DNA from: Bacillota bacterium
Lineage (GTDB): Bacteria > Bacillota > Clostridia > Lachnospirales > Cellulosilyticaceae
Reading direction: 5' to 3'
Assembly: GCA_023436395.1 (NCBI GenBank)
Contig: JAEZJJ010000033.1
Location: forward strand, 62,001 to 126,000
Length of the DNA: 64,000 bases
Below, piece by piece: positions 61,388 to 64,000 of this stretch. A program made the position numbers and the translations under genes. The notes below the pieces were generated by a model that made no database searches, was not told the origin of the DNA, and saw nothing but the letters and a program-made list of their open reading frames with translations. Every line of letters begins with the position of its first letter. The first letter of the stretch is position 1.

Positions 61388-63157
61388 ATGCGCAAAACTA
61401 AAATTATCTGTACATTAGGACCTAAGACGAGAGACATTGATAATATCAGAAAGATCATTGAAACAGGTGCGGATGCCATTCGTATCAACTTTTCACATGA
61501 TGACCATAAGATTCATGGAGAAACGGTTAAACGTGTTATTAAAGTAAGAGAAGAACTTGGAAAACCTATTCCACTTATTTTGGATACTAAAGGACCTGAA
61601 ATTAGAACAGGTGTGATGAAAGACGATTTGGAACACAAGCTAAGTATTGGTGATACTTTTACTTTGACAACTGAAGAGATTGAAGGGGATGGGAAACGTG
61701 TAAGCGTGACTTATAAAAACTTACCTTTTGATTTAAAAAGAGGGAGTCGCATTTTAATTGATGATGGTCTTATTGAACTTCGTGTCAAAGAATTGACAGA
61801 TACTGAAATTGAATGCAGTGTTGTTAATGGTGGCGTTTTAGGCTCAAGAAAAGGAATTAATATTCCTGATGTGTTTGTTAATTTACCTGCACTCACAGAA
61901 AAAGACATTTTAGATGTACAGTTTGCGCCAAAAGCAGGATTTGACTATATTGCTGCTTCCTTTATTCGTTGTGCTGGAGATATTATTAAAATTCGCCAGG
62001 TTTTAGAAGAAGCTGGCGGAAGTGATATTCAAATTATTGCTAAAATAGAAAATAGAGATGGTGTCAATAATATTGATGAGATTATGGAAGTGGCAGATGC
62101 TATTATGGTAGCACGTGGAGACCTTGGAGTGGAAATTCCTACAGAAGAGGTACCTATTGTGCAAAAAGAGCTTATTAAAAAAGCTAATAAAGCAGGCAAA
62201 CCTGTTATAACTGCTACACAAATGTTAGATTCCATGATTCGTAATCCCAGACCTACTAGAGCAGAAACAACAGATGTTGCCAATGCTATTTTTGATGGAA
62301 CAAGTGCCATTATGCTTTCTGGAGAAACAGCTAAAGGTGATTATCCTTTAGAAGCTATTCAAACAATGGCTAAAATTGCTATGACAGCAGAAGCAGTCGT
62401 ATCAAAACAAGAACAAGAAAAGATGGTTAGTAAAACTTATGGCATTAGCATGACCAATGCAGTAAGCCATGCAACCTGTAGTACAGCAAGAGAATTAGGA
62501 GCTTCATGCATTATTACGATTACTAAATCAGGCTATACAGCCCGTTCTATTTCTAAGTTTAAACCAAGCTGTCGTATTGTGGGTTGCACAAATAATGAAA
62601 GAGTACATAGACAACTTAATTTGGTATGGGGATGTACTCCAGTGCTTATTTCACCTAAAGAAGGGGCTTCTACAGATGAAACTTTTGCATTAGCTGTACA
62701 AAAGGTAGAAGAGCTTAAACTTGTGCGCCAAGGAGATGTAGTTGTTTTATCAGCTGGTGTACCATTAAATGTAGAAGGTGCAAGTAACATTATGAAAGTA
62801 CAGTATGTGGGAAACGTTCTAACTAAAGGAATGGGTTTCGGTAATAAAACTGTTACAAGTCGTGCCAGTGTCATTAAAGTATTGGGAGAAGCAGACCAAT
62901 ATTTTAAACAAGGGGACATATTAGTTGCACATAAGACGAGTAATGAGTATTTACCCTACATGAAAAAAGCAAGTGCTATTGTGATAGAAGAGAGTGCACT
63001 TGAAGAAAATAATCACGCAGTAATCGTAGGAAGAACCTTAGATATCCCTGTCATTATTGGAGCAAATGGTATCATAGAGGGTTTAAAAAATGCCACAGTC
63101 ATTACTGTAGATGGTAGAAATGGCTATATCTATAATGGTGTAGTACATAAAGCATAA
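61388..63157 (+). CDS. pyk: Pyruvate kinase with extra C-terminal PEP-utilising domain
   Basis: Makes pyruvate and ATP from phosphoenolpyruvate. At 589 residues it is about 110 longer than the E. coli type. The core has INFSHDDHK, the substrate-binding LDTKGPEIRTG, MVARGDLGVEIP and TATQMLDSMIRNPRPTRAE. The additional domain (about 490-589, with GDILVAHKTSNEYLPYMKKA and VIVGRTLDIPVIIGA) resembles the mobile domain of PEP-utilising enzymes, as in Bacillus-type pyruvate kinases. AGGGAGG precedes the ATG. Confidence 0.97.
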   Translation: MRKTKIICTLGPKTRDIDNIRKIIETGADAIRINFSHDDHKIHGETVKRVIKVREELGKPIPLILDTKGPEIRTGVMKDDLEHKLSIGDTFTLTTEEIEGDGKRVSVTYKNLPFDLKRGSRILIDDGLIELRVKELTDTEIECSVVNGGVLGSRKGINIPDVFVNLPALTEKDILDVQFAPKAGFDYIAASFIRCAGDIIKIRQVLEEAGGSDIQIIAKIENRDGVNNIDEIMEVADAIMVARGDLGVEIPTEEVPIVQKELIKKANKAGKPVITATQMLDSMIRNPRPTRAETTDVANAIFDGTSAIMLSGETAKGDYPLEAIQTMAKIAMTAEAVVSKQEQEKMVSKTYGISMTNAVSHATCSTARELGASCIITITKSGYTARSISKFKPSCRIVGCTNNERVHRQLNLVWGCTPVLISPKEGASTDETFALAVQKVEELKLVRQGDVVVLSAGVPLNVEGASNIMKVQYVGNVLTKGMGFGNKTVTSRASVIKVLGEADQYFKQGDILVAHKTSNEYLPYMKKASAIVIEESALEENNHAVIVGRTLDIPVIIGANGIIEGLKNATVITVDGRNGYIYNGVVHKA

Positions 63158-63163
63158 TGATAT

Positions 63164-63197
63164 AAGGGGATTATCTGTAAAGATACTCCCCTTTTTA
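63164..63197 (+). terminator. Terminator after pyk
   Basis: AAGGGGATTATC pairs with GATACTCCCCTT (one bulge) around a short loop, followed by TTTAT. Confidence 0.85.
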
Positions 63198-63325
63198 TAT
63201 TTTGTTATTTTTTTACTTTTTAGAAAAAGATAGCCGTAGGATAAAATGTAGATAATGTAGATATTTTTGGTAATATAGTATAGAATAAGTAAAAAGTTCA
63301 TTTACTAGTTTAAGGAGAGAAAAAA

Positions 63326-64000
63326 ATGAAACAAAATGAGGCACCTGGGTTTATAAAGGTGAAACAAGGCTTTATACAGAGACACAACTTTCACCCCGCA
63401 CAAGTTTTAGTAGGTGGATTTTTATTACTCATTTTTTTAGGGACTTTATTTCTGTCCCTACCTATTAGTACAAAATCTGGAGAAGCAACCCCATTTCTCG
63501 ATGCTTTATTTACGACCACATCAGCTGTTTGTGTTACAGGATTAACAGTGGTCAATACTGCTATGCATTGGAATGCTTTTGGGAAAATAGTTATTTTATT
63601 TTGTATTCAGATTGGTGGACTTGGGTTTATGACTTTAGTAAGTATGCTATTTGTAATCTCAGGTAAAAAAATAACGCTTAAGAATAGGCTTATTATGCAG
63701 GAAGCCCTTAACTTTGATACAACAGCAGGCATTGTACGTTTTACAATGCATATTGTGAAGGGGACATTGCTTGTTGAAGGAATTGGTACAATATTGTTAG
63801 GTTTTGTATTTATTCCTGAGTATGGGATATTTCGAGGAGGAACTTATTCTGTCTTTCATTCAATTTCTGCATTTTGTAATGCAGGGTTTGATCTTATAGG
63901 GGCAAGTAGTTTAACACCCTATGTAGGAAGTGGTATGATTAATTTAGTCATTATGGCACTCATTATAGTAGGTGGTCTTGGGTTTAGTGTATGGATTGAT
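63326..64000 (+). CDS. TrkH/KtrB-family potassium transporter (N-terminal part, cut by window edge)
   Basis: The frame stays open to the last base and gives 225 residues. The first pore loop TTTSAVCVTGLTVV and the second SAFCNAGFDLIG carry the Gly residues of the K+ filter, and FHPAQVLVGGFLLLIFLGTL is the first membrane helix. The missing part should hold two more pore repeats. AAGGAGAG lies before the ATG at 63326. A TrkA/KtrA partner gene is expected just beyond the window. Confidence 0.92.
   Translation, partial: MKQNEAPGFIKVKQGFIQRHNFHPAQVLVGGFLLLIFLGTLFLSLPISTKSGEATPFLDALFTTTSAVCVTGLTVVNTAMHWNAFGKIVILFCIQIGGLGFMTLVSMLFVISGKKITLKNRLIMQEALNFDTTAGIVRFTMHIVKGTLLVEGIGTILLGFVFIPEYGIFRGGTYSVFHSISAFCNAGFDLIGASSLTPYVGSGMINLVIMALIIVGGLGFSVWID

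Overview
The window is AT-rich, densely coded DNA with strong AGGAGG-type ribosome binding sites, Rho-independent terminators after most units and a T-box leader. This fits an anaerobic, fermentative member of the Clostridia. Supporting marks are the [FeFe]-hydrogenase maturation set hydE/hydG/hydF, a PPi-type phosphofructokinase beside an ATP-type one, a pyruvate kinase with a C-terminal extension, meso-diaminopimelate dehydrogenase and a hemicellulose-side-chain cluster. A plant-fibre-degrading Lachnospiraceae/Cellulosilyticum-like bacterium is the best guess; no rRNA is present to confirm it.

Layout. 0-6 kb: the end of a chemotaxis-receptor-like gene, a MacB-like ABC efflux set (permease, ATPase, lipoprotein adaptor) and a flavin reductase. 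6-9 kb: an accessory patch with a decayed IS1182-type transposase, repeat-like flanks and a BlaI/BlaR-like pair whose sensor has an unusual C-terminus. 9-12 kb: a protein joining a UvrD-like ATPase half to a LexA-type self-cleaving domain, then a rhomboid protease and a coiled-coil protein. 12-17 kb (minus strand): regulator-hydE-hydG-hydF plus a TVP38 membrane protein, behind a structured, terminator-bearing leader. 17-26 kb: ddh, a Ca2+/Na+ exchanger, RidA, an AraC/GyrI group, an ABC exporter, a HAD phosphatase and a cation/proton antiporter. 26.6-28.2 kb: an apparently intact IS3-type element next to dapA. 29-33.5 kb: a TerB/J-domain protein, a short SSB, tRNA-Glu with a dead integrase beside it, a DUF3796/XRE pair with operator-like repeats, a DUF3800 protein and a probable small structured RNA.

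33.5-46 kb: a hydrolase, a UvrA-like ABC protein, a HAD phosphatase, then minus-strand genes for a DEAD-box helicase, an extended superoxide dismutase, a secreted protein, aroA-tyrA and PPi-type pfk. 46-50 kb: T-box(Phe)-pheS-pheT. 50-55 kb: GH3 glycosidase, sialate-O-acetylesterase-like protein, DUF3237 protein and an esterase in one tight run, probably stripping acetylated hemicellulose fragments. 55-64 kb: a MocR-type aminotransferase, dnaE, pfkA, pyk and the start of a TrkH/KtrB potassium transporter cut by the window edge.

The most unusual items are the UvrD-like/LexA-like fusion at 9.0-10.6 kb, the structured leader of the hyd operon, the promoter-driven structured RNA at 33.0-33.1 kb, and the BlaR-like sensor with its two-armed operator. 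All functional statements come from motif recognition in the sequence; no database search was run.
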